Shown here one piece after another: positions 33,051 through 41,758 of a stretch of DNA of 64,000 bases. The stretch is taken from the NCBI GenBank assembly GCA_964490725.1, contig CAZBDU010000012.1, positions 28,665 through 92,664 on the forward strand, in the 5' to 3' direction. Under the pieces are notes generated by a model, which saw nothing but the letters and a program-made list of their open reading frames with translations, had not been told where the DNA came from and did no database searches. Numbering within the stretch: position 1 is the first letter of the stretch; every line of letters begins with the position of its first letter. The DNA comes from CAZBDU01 sp964490725 (GTDB lineage Bacteria > Spirochaetota > Spirochaetia > SZUA-6 > DRHE01). The translations under genes were made by a program, and so were the position numbers.

Positions 33051-34097
33051 TCAGCGGCCACAGGCTCTGGCCAGCTCCACGAGCTCCGGATGCACCACCT
33101 CCCCGTCCCGGGTGACGGGTTGGCCGTCGCAGCTCACCGAGCATTCCAGGCAAATTCCATCGATGTGAGAGGCGGCCACCCTGGGCTTGCCTCCCGAGTA
33201 CATCGGCCCCTGATAGCCAAACCCCCACTCGGTGCTGCCCCACACGCGCTCGTCCTCCGTGGTGGTGGCGCCCAGCCGGGCATTTGGATTGAAGCCGTAG
33301 CACACGTGAGCCGCCAGGTACATGCCCGGGTCGTTCAGCTTCTCGAACCATCTCTTGACGGTCCTGGCTTCCTTGCCTCCGCGGATCTCCCGGATCCGTC
33401 CTTTCTCAACCTCGTAGACCACCGGCTCGGACACCCTGCCGATATCCGCCTCCCCGCCCCCGGAGATCGCCCCGTCGAAGGCCAGGACGCCGTTGATGGA
33501 CCCCTCCCGCGGGGCCCATCCGATCTGCCCGGTGAGGAAATGGCCGCCCGGGGTCTCGGCGATGTGCTCGTTGGCGAAAGGCCGTTGGGGGTCGTTCTCG
33601 AACTCCACCTCGGTGCCCGCGGCGTTGACGATCCTCATCTTCCCGGCCTTGCGGGTAATCTCCACGACCTTTTCCTGAAAGGCGATCTGAGCCTGGATGT
33701 CCACCTCGCCGATGCAGCGTATCAGTTGATCCGTCGACAGCCCTCCCAGCATCAGGTTGCGGGTACGGCCATTCGTGACCGCCCGCTCCCAGGCCGTGCC
33801 GTAGAGAAGCCACTGGTTGTTGAGCTCGATCCAGGCGTCGGCTTCCGGACAGGCGGCCACCAGCGGACGGGGCAGGTAGGGATCGGTGGCCTTGCCATAC
33901 CCCTTGGGGGTGCTGTGCCAGGCCACCATCACCTTGGCTCCCAGCGCCTCCCCGGCCTTGGCCATCTCCTCGGCCACCCGAAAATCGCTGATCGAATCGA
34001 TGGTGATGAGGAGGTTTTCCCCCTCCTTCACACGCAGGATCTCTTTCACGGTCTTGTACGCCGCCCTGAACAGCTCCAGGTCTTTCATCGAGGGCAT
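33051..34097 (-). CDS. M29/NicX-like metalloenzyme (paralogue A)
   Basis: A 348-residue protein of the M29 aminopeptidase/NicX fold, very similar to the product at 39116-40162. Its length matches NicX (2,5-dihydroxypyridine dioxygenase, ~350) better than M29 aminopeptidases (~410). Candidate ligands are H264 in AAHVCYGFNP and the H311-x-D313 pair in SHIDGICLE, resembling the two-His/one-Asp set recalled for NicX. It could be a ring-cleaving dioxygenase or an aminopeptidase; context (uptake system, racemase/isomerase-family enzyme, nitroreductase-like protein) favours small-molecule catabolism. Confidence 0.75.
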   Translation of the reverse strand: MPSMKDLELFRAAYKTVKEILRVKEGENLLITIDSISDFRVAEEMAKAGEALGAKVMVAWHSTPKGYGKATDPYLPRPLVAACPEADAWIELNNQWLLYGTAWERAVTNGRTRNLMLGGLSTDQLIRCIGEVDIQAQIAFQEKVVEITRKAGKMRIVNAAGTEVEFENDPQRPFANEHIAETPGGHFLTGQIGWAPREGSINGVLAFDGAISGGGEADIGRVSEPVVYEVEKGRIREIRGGKEARTVKRWFEKLNDPGMYLAAHVCYGFNPNARLGATTTEDERVWGSTEWGFGYQGPMYSGGKPRVAASHIDGICLECSVSCDGQPVTRDGEVVHPELVELARACGR

Positions 34098-34120
34098 GGT
34101 CCTACCTCCTCGCTTGCTCC

Positions 34121-35113
34121 CTATCCGCGATCGCCCGGCTTCATCGTCCCATCGCCCGTTTCACCCCGCCTGCTCCGTCTGGCGCCGGCCTGGCGCATCC
34201 GGATCCTGCCCAGGAGCAGCTGAAGCCCAGGCGCCAGTCCCTGGGGCAACAGCACGATGACCAGAATGAAGATCAGGCCGAAGAAAATCCTCATGTATCG
34301 TTCCACGGGCACCAGAAGCTCCGGAACCAGTATGACGAACAGAGCGCCCAGGATCGGCCCGTAGAACACCCTGCTCCCACCGATGAGGGGAATGAAGAAG
34401 ATGTACACCGTGGTGAACACCTCGATGTCCACGGAGGAGACGAACCCCGTGTAGTTCACATAGAGCGCGCCGCCAACTCCCGAGACGAATCCCGCCACGG
34501 CATAGGCCAGCATCTTGTAGTTGAAGGTATTGATCCCCACGGCCTTGGTGAGCTGGTCGTTTTCTGAGATCAGCGTGAGGATCTTGCCGGTCTTGGTGCC
34601 CATGAGCCAGAAAAAGAAGCCCGCCACCACCGCGGTCATCAGGATCACCAGCAGGTACAGGCTCGTGGTCCCCATTGCTCCTGCAAGCCCGGTGAAGTAC
34701 AGGCCGCTCCTCCCGCCCGTGATGTCCTGCATCGCCTCGATCAGCTTGGGGAAGAGAATGGCCAGCAGAAAGGAGGCCATGCTCACGTAGAAGCCCCGGG
34801 CCCGGCTGGTGGCCACGTATATTACGACCCCTACCACGCTGGCCGCCACCGCGCTCACCACCATGGAAGGCAACAGAAACCCCTTCACATACGTGGTGAG
34901 CACGATCGTCCCGTAGGCGCCGATGGCCATGGTCACGGAGTAGCCGAAGAAGGGCTGGCCGCTCTTGAAATACAGGAACCACGCCACGTAGCCCTGGATC
35001 AGGAACAGGTACACGTACCCGCTCACCTGCTGCAGGTATCCTCCCCTGAGAGCGAACAGCAGCGGTACGAGCAGGATCAGGACGGTGAGAATTCTCTCAA
35101 AGCGATCTTTCAC
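34121..35113 (-). CDS. livM: Branched-chain amino acid-type ABC transporter permease
   Basis: A 330-residue LivM-type permease with about 9-10 helices. It shows SGYVYLFLIQGYVAWFLY, YSVTMAIGAYGTIVL and GINTFNYKMLAYAVAGFVSG, followed by GGSRVFYGPILGAL. It overlaps the livH-like gene by 17 bases, which implies coupled translation. With LivH it forms the channel of a HAAT-family importer; such systems also carry aromatic acids, urea or amides. Confidence 0.92.
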   Translation of the reverse strand: MKDRFERILTVLILLVPLLFALRGGYLQQVSGYVYLFLIQGYVAWFLYFKSGQPFFGYSVTMAIGAYGTIVLTTYVKGFLLPSMVVSAVAASVVGVVIYVATSRARGFYVSMASFLLAILFPKLIEAMQDITGGRSGLYFTGLAGAMGTTSLYLLVILMTAVVAGFFFWLMGTKTGKILTLISENDQLTKAVGINTFNYKMLAYAVAGFVSGVGGALYVNYTGFVSSVDIEVFTTVYIFFIPLIGGSRVFYGPILGALFVILVPELLVPVERYMRIFFGLIFILVIVLLPQGLAPGLQLLLGRIRMRQAGARRSRRGETGDGTMKPGDRG

Positions 35114-35954
35114 TGCCCAGTATCCCCTTCGGCGCGACCACCAGCACCAGAATCACGATCCCGTACAGGATGACGCTCTGCCACATGCCTCCCAGGAAAT
35201 AGCCGCTGAAGCTCATGACCATTCCGATCACCAGCGCGCTGATGATCCCTCCCCAGATGTTGCCGATCCCGCCAACCACGGCAATGATGAACCCCATGAA
35301 GCCCAGATCCCATCCGCTGGAGAGATCGAGATTGTACAGGGCGCCCCAGAAGATGGCCCCCACGGCGGCCAGGGCGCAGCCGATTCCCGAGGCGACGCTG
35401 AAGACCCGGCCGGTGTTGATCCCTACCAGCTTGGCCAGCTTCAGGTTCTGAGAGGTCGCCTGCCAGGACTTCCCGCCTTCCGTGTACTCTTCGGAAAGGC
35501 GAATGATGACCAGAGTCCCCAGGGCGAACAGCAGTGCGATGATCTTGAAGCCCTCGACGGAGAACCCTGCAAAATGGATGATGCCGAGGCGGGGAAGGGT
35601 GATCGAGATATTGGGTCGAGGGAAGACCGCCCGGATCAGCCCCTCGAACACGAATCCAAGGGAAACCGTGGTTACGAAGAAAAGGGTAGAATCCCCTCCC
35701 TTTTCGCTGATGTGGGTGAGAAGGATGCGCTGCACCAGGTACCCGACGGCGAAGCAGGCCGCCACTCCAATGACGATCGCCAACCCCACTTGAAGGGGCA
35801 GGAAGTACCAGGTGAGGAATCCACCGAACACCCCGATCACGCCGACCGCGAAGTTCGGCACCCCGGTGATGCCGTAGATGACGGCCACGCCGAGGACGGG
35901 AAGAGAAAGAATCCCGCCCATGATCAGCCCGGTGATGAGCCCGTTCAGCAACAT
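35097..35954 (-). CDS. livH: Branched-chain amino acid-type ABC transporter permease
   Basis: A 285-residue LivH-type permease: LLNGLITGLIMGGILSLPVLG at the N-terminus (part shown), YGITGVPNFAVGVIGVFGG, and a C-terminal GGIGNIWGGIISALVIG. The typical family start LIxGLxxGxxYAL is slightly altered. It starts 55 bp after the ATPase gene upstream. Confidence 0.92.
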   Translation of the reverse strand: MLLNGLITGLIMGGILSLPVLGVAVIYGITGVPNFAVGVIGVFGGFLTWYFLPLQVGLAIVIGVAACFAVGYLVQRILLTHISEKGGDSTLFFVTTVSLGFVFEGLIRAVFPRPNISITLPRLGIIHFAGFSVEGFKIIALLFALGTLVIIRLSEEYTEGGKSWQATSQNLKLAKLVGINTGRVFSVASGIGCALAAVGAIFWGALYNLDLSSGWDLGFMGFIIAVVGGIGNIWGGIISALVIGMVMSFSGYFLGGMWQSVILYGIVILVLVVAPKGILGSERSL

Positions 35955-36009
35955 GGCTGCCCCTCAGCTCTCGACGTCGGCGCAGAGGGTCGACCAATCG
36001 GCCCTCGAT

Positions 36010-36750
36010 TCACACCCCCCGCCCCAGGTAAAGATCCTTCACCAACTCCCGGGAGAGATTCTCCGTCTTCTCGTCGAACCGGATCTCTCCAGCCTCCAGC
36101 CCGAAGAGCCGATCGGCGATATTCAGCACCTTGATGTTCTGCTCCGCAAGCACGATGGTCTTGCCCGTGTCCTTGCGTATCTTCTGGAACGTGTCAAAGA
36201 GCCTGGTCACCAGTTTCGGCGCCAGGCCGATGGAGGGCTCGTCGATGAGCATGACCCTGGCATCGGAGGCCAGGCCGATTGCCACGGCCAGCATCTTCTG
36301 CTGCCCGCCGCTCAGTGTGTTCGCCATCTGTCTTCTTCTGTCCCACAGGACCGGAAAGAGCTCATAGGCATAGCCCATGAGCTCCTTGCGCCTTTCAGGC
36401 GGGCTCAGGATCACGCTCACCTCAAGGTTCTTCTTGACGGACATCATTGGGAAAACGTAGCCGTCCTGGGGAATGAGCATCAGCCCCAGGTGCCTGCGCC
36501 TGATCACCGGCCAGTGCTCTATCTCCTGGCCCAGAAACTCGATCCTTCCCGCCTCGAAGGGTCCGCTGCCGGCGATCGCCTCCAGGAGGGTGGTCTTGCC
36601 GGCGCCGTTGGGACCCACGATGCCCAGGATCTCATGGTCGCGCACGTGGAAGTCGATGCCCTTCAGCGCGCTGACCTTCCCGTAGCAGCAGGTAAGGCGC
36701 GTGACTCTCAACACGATCGCGTCGGTCTGCCCTTCACTCCAGGTAGACAT
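36010..36750 (-). CDS. livF: Branched-chain amino acid-type ABC transporter ATPase (LivF type)
   Basis: A 246-residue ATPase with Walker A GPNGAGKTT, signature NTLSGGQQKMLAVAIGL, Walker B VMLIDEPS and the LivF-like GLAPKLV segment. The final switch region carries VLAEQNIKVLN, with the Gln-Asn variant usual in LivF. It overlaps the LivG-type gene by 17 bases. Since its partner has a degenerate signature, this subunit holds the only canonical LSGGQ of the pair. Confidence 0.93.
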   Translation of the reverse strand: MSTWSEGQTDAIVLRVTRLTCCYGKVSALKGIDFHVRDHEILGIVGPNGAGKTTLLEAIAGSGPFEAGRIEFLGQEIEHWPVIRRRHLGLMLIPQDGYVFPMMSVKKNLEVSVILSPPERRKELMGYAYELFPVLWDRRRQMANTLSGGQQKMLAVAIGLASDARVMLIDEPSIGLAPKLVTRLFDTFQKIRKDTGKTIVLAEQNIKVLNIADRLFGLEAGEIRFDEKTENLSRELVKDLYLGRGV

Positions 36751-37453
36751 CGTGCACCTCCTGATTGTTGCGAACTTCCTCGGGCGTTCCTTGGGCGATC
36801 TTGCGGCCCTCGTCCAGCACGAAGATCCAATCGGAGGTCTTCATGATCGGACCCATCTCGTGGCCGATCTGGAAGATCGTGTACCCCCTGTTCTTCAGCA
36901 TCTGGATGATCTCGCAGATCCTTTCAGTTTCCGCCGGCAACAGGCCGCCGACGAGCTCGTCCAGCAGGATCAGCTTCGGCTCCGTGGCGAGGGCGCGTCC
37001 CAGCTCCACCAGCTTGCTGTCCAGGGGGGAAAGGCTCGAAACGGTCACGCCGGCCCTGTCCTGGATTCCGAGAAACTCCATGATCTCCCCGGCCCGTTTC
37101 CCCCTGTCCCGCTCGTCCATTCTGTTCTTCAACATGCCGGCAGCGATGTTGTCGTAGACGCTGAGGTTCGAGAACAGGTTCTTGTGCTGGTAGGTGCGCG
37201 CAATCCCCAGCCGGCATATCTCGAATGGCTTCCGGCCGGCAATGTCGGACCCCATGAACGCGATCACTCCCGAGTCCGCGGGCAAGGCTCCCGTGATGAG
37301 ATTGAATAGAGTTGTCTTGCCTGCGCCGTTGGGGCCGATCAGACTCCAGATCCTGCCGCTCTCCAGTACGATGCTGACGTCATCCAGCGCGTGCAGCCCC
37401 TTGAATCGCTTGTGGACGCCTCGGATTTCGAGCATCGTCGGCGGATTGTCCAC
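36734..37453 (-). CDS. livG: Branched-chain amino acid-type ABC transporter ATPase (LivG type), degenerate signature
   Basis: A 239-residue ATPase with intact Walker A GPNGAGKTT, IARTYQHKNLF (Q-loop), Walker B LILLDEL and switch His in QIGHEMGP. The ABC signature normally reads LSYGxQR in LivG but here is LSPLDSKLVELG, lacking the Gly-Gly-Gln core, and the D-loop region is GGLLPAE rather than AGLNPxE. The pair may therefore hydrolyse ATP at one composite site more than the other. It follows the binding-protein gene after a 159-bp gap with a large hairpin. Confidence 0.9.
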   Translation of the reverse strand: MDNPPTMLEIRGVHKRFKGLHALDDVSIVLESGRIWSLIGPNGAGKTTLFNLITGALPADSGVIAFMGSDIAGRKPFEICRLGIARTYQHKNLFSNLSVYDNIAAGMLKNRMDERDRGKRAGEIMEFLGIQDRAGVTVSSLSPLDSKLVELGRALATEPKLILLDELVGGLLPAETERICEIIQMLKNRGYTIFQIGHEMGPIMKTSDWIFVLDEGRKIAQGTPEEVRNNQEVHDVYLE

Positions 37454-37474
37454 CCTCTCCCTCCCCTCTTTGGA

Positions 37475-37524
37475 GGGCGGACAGGCCCTCAGCCCGCCCT
37501 TCGGCAGGGGGTGCCTGTCCGCCC
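37475..37524 (-). repeat. Long inverted repeat after the binding-protein gene
   Basis: GGGCGGACAGGC (37475-37486) and GCCTGTCCGCCC (37513-37524) form a perfect 12-bp stem with a 26-base GC-rich loop. No T-run follows on the minus strand, so it is not a standard intrinsic terminator. It probably protects the upstream binding-protein mRNA or gives partial read-through to the membrane genes. Confidence 0.75.
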
Positions 37525-37612
37525 GTTTCTGCTGCCAGTCTTCCGCCGATGCGCCCGAACCGGGGCACCGAACCGTTCCGCGCTTGCGCCTCTTTCGCTC
37601 TTTACTCGCTCT

Positions 37613-38905
37613 TTACTGCGCGATGGGATACCTCTCCGCGGATTCGAGCTTCTTCATACCCTTCATCTCGGCCAGGATCTGCTGCATGGTCAGCTTCGGG
37701 GTCTCGTACACCCTGATCAGCTCCGGATGCAGCGGGAAGCTGGGATCCAGGTCAGAGGAGCCCGAGGCGAACTTGATGACCGCCCCCTTGGCGCCCGCGT
37801 TGTTGCCGTACCCGTCCAGCGGCCCCATGGGGCTGATGCAGACGTTCTGGAACGAGGTTTTCTGCATCAGGTCGATGATCGTGTCGGGATCCTTCGTCTG
37901 GGCCTTCTCGTACACTTCCTTGATCCAGTAGATCACCTGGTAGTAGTTGTTGGTGTAGGCTTCCGGATAGGCCTGCTCGCCGTATTTCGCCTTCCATCGC
38001 TTGACGAAATCCTTCCAGGCCTGACTGGTGGGATCGTGGTCCGCGAGGGTGTAGATGCCCTCCGCCCCGTAAGCGCCGGTGATCTTGGCGCCGCCCATGT
38101 TCGAATACGTAGTCCCATAGAGCGTGAGCCGTGGCAGAGCCCCCGCGTCCCTCATCTGCTTGGCCACGCTGAACCACCCCGCTCCGGTGTAGGGGATGAA
38201 CACGGCGTCTGGTTTCTCGTTCTTGATGATCAGCACCTCGGTGGTGTAGTCGGTCTTGTCCAGGGGAGTGTAGATCACCGGCCCGATCTCGAACGGATGG
38301 CCGTTCTTCTCCCAGTAGGCCTTCAATCCCATCCCGTTGCTGTAGCCCCAGTCGTAGTCTCCGGCAAACAGGGCCACCTTCTTGGCCCCCATCTCGTGGA
38401 AGAACTTGCCCGCCAGCTGGCCGGCGAAGTAGTCGGAGTATCCGTAGTAGACCACCCACTTGCTCACCGGGACTTCCCCGGGGGGCAGGTACTTGCTCAT
38501 GCTGAGATGTCCGCCGACGAAGGTGGGAATCTTGTACTTGGGCGCCAGCACACAGAGCGGACTGATGGTGGTTTCCAGCGCCGCTCCCCCCATCACGTCG
38601 GGCTTCCAGGTAGCCACTTCCCGCTCCAGCTTCCTCTGGAGCACCGATGGTTTGGTCTCGGTGTCGATGACCTTGTACTCGATCCCGGAAAACCCCTTGA
38701 TTCCCGCGGCGTTGATCTCCTCCACCGCCAGCTTGATCGCCCGGTCGTAGGCGGGACCGATATTGCCCGCCGCCCCCGAGAAGGCCACCGTGCCCAGGAT
38801 GCGAATGGGCTGGAGCTCCTCTGTCTTGCCCTCCGCCAGCAGAGAGCTCAAGCCCCCGGCGGCGATCAACAGAATGACCCAGGCCAGGATCAACGCCTTC
38901 CTCAT
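37613..38905 (-). CDS. Branched-chain amino acid-type ABC transporter substrate-binding protein
   Basis: A 430-residue Peripla_BP_6 protein. ATG 38905 (MRKALILAW) begins a signal peptide ending near SSLLAEGKTEE. The domain has ILGTVAFSGAAGNIGPAYDR, AIKLAVEEINAAGI, a YDWGYSNGMGLKAY segment and ADAVFIPYTGAGW-like sequence (seen as DAVFIPYTGAGWFS). Somewhat longer than LivJ. Ligand could be an amino acid, amide or aromatic acid. It lies between the second M29/NicX-like gene and the ATPases. Confidence 0.93.
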   Translation of the reverse strand: MRKALILAWVILLIAAGGLSSLLAEGKTEELQPIRILGTVAFSGAAGNIGPAYDRAIKLAVEEINAAGIKGFSGIEYKVIDTETKPSVLQRKLEREVATWKPDVMGGAALETTISPLCVLAPKYKIPTFVGGHLSMSKYLPPGEVPVSKWVVYYGYSDYFAGQLAGKFFHEMGAKKVALFAGDYDWGYSNGMGLKAYWEKNGHPFEIGPVIYTPLDKTDYTTEVLIIKNEKPDAVFIPYTGAGWFSVAKQMRDAGALPRLTLYGTTYSNMGGAKITGAYGAEGIYTLADHDPTSQAWKDFVKRWKAKYGEQAYPEAYTNNYYQVIYWIKEVYEKAQTKDPDTIIDLMQKTSFQNVCISPMGPLDGYGNNAGAKGAVIKFASGSSDLDPSFPLHPELIRVYETPKLTMQQILAEMKGMKKLESAERYPIAQ

Positions 38906-39115
38906 CGTTCCTCGATTCTCCAAAATCATGTGCCACCCCCTTCTTGCCCTGCCAGTAGCTCGCAGAGAATAAATCAGTAGAGCAAGAGAGCCCTACAGAC
39001 GGCAGGCCTCCTCGCTCCATGGCGCCTCGCCAATTCCTGCTGCCCACCTCCTTTCCGGTGAAAGCCCCTGGAGGGCTCCCTCCGCTTGAGTCTGTGCTGC
39101 GTACGCCGCCGGGAG

Positions 39116-40162
39116 CTATCCCTTGCCCATGGTCTCGGCCAGCTTGGCCAGCTCGGGATGCACGACCCTGCCCTGCTCGAGAAGCTGGACATCGTCGAGC
39201 CACACTGTGGAATTGAGGCAGATCCCGTCGGCGTGTGAGACCGCCTCGGGAAGGCTTCCCTCGAACATGGGCCCCTGATACCCGTGCCCCCACTCGGTGG
39301 AGCCCCACACCCGTTCATCCTCCGTGCACAACCCGGTGAGCACCGCGCCGGGATTGAACCCGTAGCACACGTGGGCCAGGTTGTACATGTTCGGGTCGCC
39401 GAGTTTCTCCAGCCACGCCCTCATCTTGTCGGCCTCCTGCTGGCCCTTGATCTCGGCAATCCGCCCCTCCTTGATGAGGAGCTCGATGGGGTGTGCCAGG
39501 ATACCGAGATCCGCTTCCCCGCCGCCGGAAAAGGACCCGTCGAACACGATCGTCCCGTTGATGGTCTTTTCTCCGGGAGCCCATCCGATCTGCCCCACCA
39601 GGAAATGGGGGCCCGCCTTGTCGGCGCGAAGCTCGTTGGTGATGGGCCGGGCCGCCACATTTTCGAAGGAGATGTCGGTCCCGGCGGGGTTGGTGATCCG
39701 CATCTTCCGTGCCTTGTGGGTGAGCTCCACCACCTTGTTCTGGAATTTCTCCTGCAGGTCCATGTCGAGCTTGGCGATGCAGCGCACGATCCTCTCCGGG
39801 TCCAGCCCGCCGAGGAAAAGATAGCGGGTCCTCTTGTTGGACATCGCCTCGATCCACGGCGTGGAGTACAGAAGCCACTGGTTGTTGAACTCGACCCAGA
39901 CGTCGGAGGCGGGAATCGCCTTCTTAAGGGACTCGGGCAGCTGCGGGTCCGCCACCTTGCCGTAGCCGTTAGGGGTGGAGTGCCAGGCCACCATCACTTT
40001 CCCTCCGGCGGCCTCACAGGTCTTGGCCACCTCCGCCACCGTCTTGAAATCCATGGCGGAGTCCACGGTCAGCAGCACCGTCTCACCCTTCTTCACCCTG
40101 CACATCTCGAAGGTAACGACATGCGCCGCCTTCCCAAGCTCCAGCTCATACATCTCGGGCAT
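39116..40162 (-). CDS. M29/NicX-like metalloenzyme (paralogue B)
   Basis: A 348-residue paralogue of the product at 33051-34097, sharing KVMVAWHSTP-GYGK, ELRADKAGPHFLVGQIGWAP-type sequence (HFLxGQIGWAP), FDGxxSGGGEAD and EDERVWGSTEWG. Candidate metal ligands are H264 (LAHVCYGFNP) and H310/D312 (SHADGICLN). One difference from paralogue A is EWGHGYQG for EWGFGYQG. Two near-equal copies bracket one transporter, so they may act on related substrates, consecutive steps or as a hetero-oligomer. Confidence 0.75.
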   Translation of the reverse strand: MPEMYELELGKAAHVVTFEMCRVKKGETVLLTVDSAMDFKTVAEVAKTCEAAGGKVMVAWHSTPNGYGKVADPQLPESLKKAIPASDVWVEFNNQWLLYSTPWIEAMSNKRTRYLFLGGLDPERIVRCIAKLDMDLQEKFQNKVVELTHKARKMRITNPAGTDISFENVAARPITNELRADKAGPHFLVGQIGWAPGEKTINGTIVFDGSFSGGGEADLGILAHPIELLIKEGRIAEIKGQQEADKMRAWLEKLGDPNMYNLAHVCYGFNPGAVLTGLCTEDERVWGSTEWGHGYQGPMFEGSLPEAVSHADGICLNSTVWLDDVQLLEQGRVVHPELAKLAETMGKG

Positions 40163-40177
40163 TCTGTCCTCCCTGAT

Positions 40178-40879
40178 CTATAGGATTTCCTTCTCCGATG
40201 GGGGCTCATAGGCGATCTTGCTGGTGGCAAGCCCCATCATGACATGGAGCTCCGCCATCTTCAGGGCTGCTACGGCGGGGTCCACCACGGGAACGCCAAG
40301 ATGCTCGGCCAGTCGCCTGGCCAGCGAGGACATCCCCGTGCACCCCAGCACGATGCACTGAGCCCCGTCTTCCGCAACGGCCTTGTTCGCCTCTGCGGCT
40401 ATTGCCTCAAACGCCTTCTGCTCGTGCTTCAGCTCCAGGACGGGAATGCGGGCGTACCGTACCGAGGCGCAGCGGCTCTCGAATCCGTACTTCCTGATGT
40501 TGTCTCGAATGGCTTCCGCCGTGCTCTTCAGCACCGTGACCACCGAGAACCTCACGCACAGGCCCATGGCCACCAGGTAGCTCGCTTCACCTGCGCTGGC
40601 CACGGGTATGCTCACCGATTCCCGGGCGGCTCTAACCACCGTGTCCATGGCACAATCCAGGCTCACCGCGTCAAAGCCCTCGGCTTGCGCCTTCTCGACC
40701 TCCCGGATTATGTGCGGTCCGGCCATGGCCTCGTCGTAGGCCGACTCAATGGAAACCGGCCCGTGAGGAAGACAGACCACTTCGACCTGGCAACCCGGTG
40801 AGGCGGCGCTCTTTCGTTCGCCGATCTGGCTGTCTCGAAAGGGTACGGATGAATTGGGAATGATGACTCTGATTCTCAC
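40178..40879 (-). CDS. Aspartate/glutamate/hydantoin racemase-family enzyme
   Basis: A ~233-residue protein of the Asp/Glu racemase superfamily. The catalytic cysteine pair is visible: Cys in AVSLDCAMDT and Cys in CIVLGCTGMSS. GTG 40879 with gagaagg upstream is preferred over 40903. The superfamily includes hydantoin racemase, maleate isomerase and arylmalonate decarboxylase; PHGPVSIESAYDE resembles hydantoin racemases. First gene of the operon driven by the promoter at 40974-41001, followed after 15 bp by the M29/NicX-like gene. Confidence 0.88.
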   Translation of the reverse strand: MRIRVIIPNSSVPFRDSQIGERKSAASPGCQVEVVCLPHGPVSIESAYDEAMAGPHIIREVEKAQAEGFDAVSLDCAMDTVVRAARESVSIPVASAGEASYLVAMGLCVRFSVVTVLKSTAEAIRDNIRKYGFESRCASVRYARIPVLELKHEQKAFEAIAAEANKAVAEDGAQCIVLGCTGMSSLARRLAEHLGVPVVDPAVAALKMAELHVMMGLATSKIAYEPPSEKEIL

Positions 40880-40973
40880 CCCGCGAGCCCTTCTCGGGGT
40901 CACCTGAGTAACGCCCCTCCACCGGATTTTCCCCGGCTATCTGCCGATCAAGACTTCTCTTGGAGATAGGCTA

Positions 40974-41001
40974 ATTGTAGCAGACATCCGGTCCTTGTCA
41001 A
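40974..41001 (-). promoter_or_regulatory. Strong sigma-70 promoter of the ten-gene operon
   Basis: On the minus strand TTGACA (41001-40996), 16-base spacer, TACAAT (40979-40974). The predicted start at about 40967 leaves an ~90-base leader before the racemase-family gene. It is the only strong promoter seen upstream of the genes running to 31055. Confidence 0.75.
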
Positions 41002-41010
41002 TGGGATATT

Positions 41011-41058
41011 TTGCAGTAGCGAAATTTGCGTGCGTTCTATTTGCCAGTAGGAAAACAA
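41011..41058 (-). promoter_or_regulatory. Direct repeats upstream of the operon promoter, candidate AsnC-type sites
   Basis: TTGCAGTAGCGAAA (41011-41024) and TTGCCAGTAGGAAAA (41041-41055) lie 30 bp apart, about three helix turns, just upstream of the -35 box at 40996-41001. A third copy, GCCAGTAGAAGACAA, sits in the promoter of the plus-strand AsnC gene (41772-41786). Confidence 0.5.
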
Positions 41059-41160
41059 AGTCCGGGAATTTCGACAAAAAATGAACTCATAACCGCGCCG
41101 CAGCTGGAGCTCCCCTCTTCAGGAAAAGGGAAGGACCGGGGCCGCCCGCGAATACGAAAG

Positions 41161-41610
41161 CTATTCCTTCAAGACGTAGCGAAGCTGGTAGTTGATGCCG
41201 TCGAGCACGCTGAAGGTCTCCATCTGGATCAGGCCCTCCAGCTTGGGCACCTCCCGTTCCACGAAATCTTCGTAGGTGAACCTGCTGTTGAAGAGCATGA
41301 AGGCAATCGCGTCGTAGCGTCCGGAAACCAGAGCGCTCAGCACCACCCCCCGCAACCTGCCCACCGCCTCGGCGCCACTGCTCATCAGGCTGGGGGAGAA
41401 TCTGAAGCCGATTATCGCGGAGCTGTGACCTTCGAGCAGAAAGGGATTCACCAGGCAGTTTATCTGGATGGCGTTGCTCTTGAGCATGCGTTTGACGCGA
41501 TTTCGTATCGTCATGGAGGTCAATCCCATCTCCTCCGCGATCTTGCTGACGGGTTTCCTTCCGTCCCACAGGTGTTTGATGATGGCGAAATCGGTGTCGT
41601 CGATTTTCAT
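41161..41610 (-). CDS. Lrp/AsnC-family transcriptional regulator A
   Basis: A 149-residue regulator from ATG 41610, where AsnC homology begins (MKIDDTDFAIIKHLWDG). The helix-turn-helix is SKIAEEMGLTSMTIRNRVKR (~residues 22-41), followed by an alpha/beta RAM-type ligand domain with GRYDAIAFMLFNS and FVEREVPKLEGL. It is ~150 residues, as expected. It is divergent from a close paralogue, and both adjoin the transport/NicX-like operon. They are the likely ligand-responsive controllers. Confidence 0.93.
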   Translation of the reverse strand: MKIDDTDFAIIKHLWDGRKPVSKIAEEMGLTSMTIRNRVKRMLKSNAIQINCLVNPFLLEGHSSAIIGFRFSPSLMSSGAEAVGRLRGVVLSALVSGRYDAIAFMLFNSRFTYEDFVEREVPKLEGLIQMETFSVLDGINYQLRYVLKE

Positions 41611-41715
41611 TGCGCAATCCCGGCGGACGGCGGCGCTGGCGGCGACCCGCCCCACCCACTCAAGCATTCGATGGACCCCGCCGGACCAGGTCCTTCAGGA
41701 GTCTTCAGAGTGAGC

Positions 41716-41745
41716 AGTGTAGCACCGGCCTCCGAAGTCTGTAAA
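41716..41745 (-). promoter_or_regulatory. Promoter of AsnC-family regulator A
   Basis: On the minus strand TTTACA (41745-41740), 18-base spacer, TACACT (41721-41716). It is back-to-back with the plus-strand promoter, with 13 bases between the two -35 boxes. Confidence 0.55.
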
Positions 41746-41758
41746 TGGTCGAGGGACG

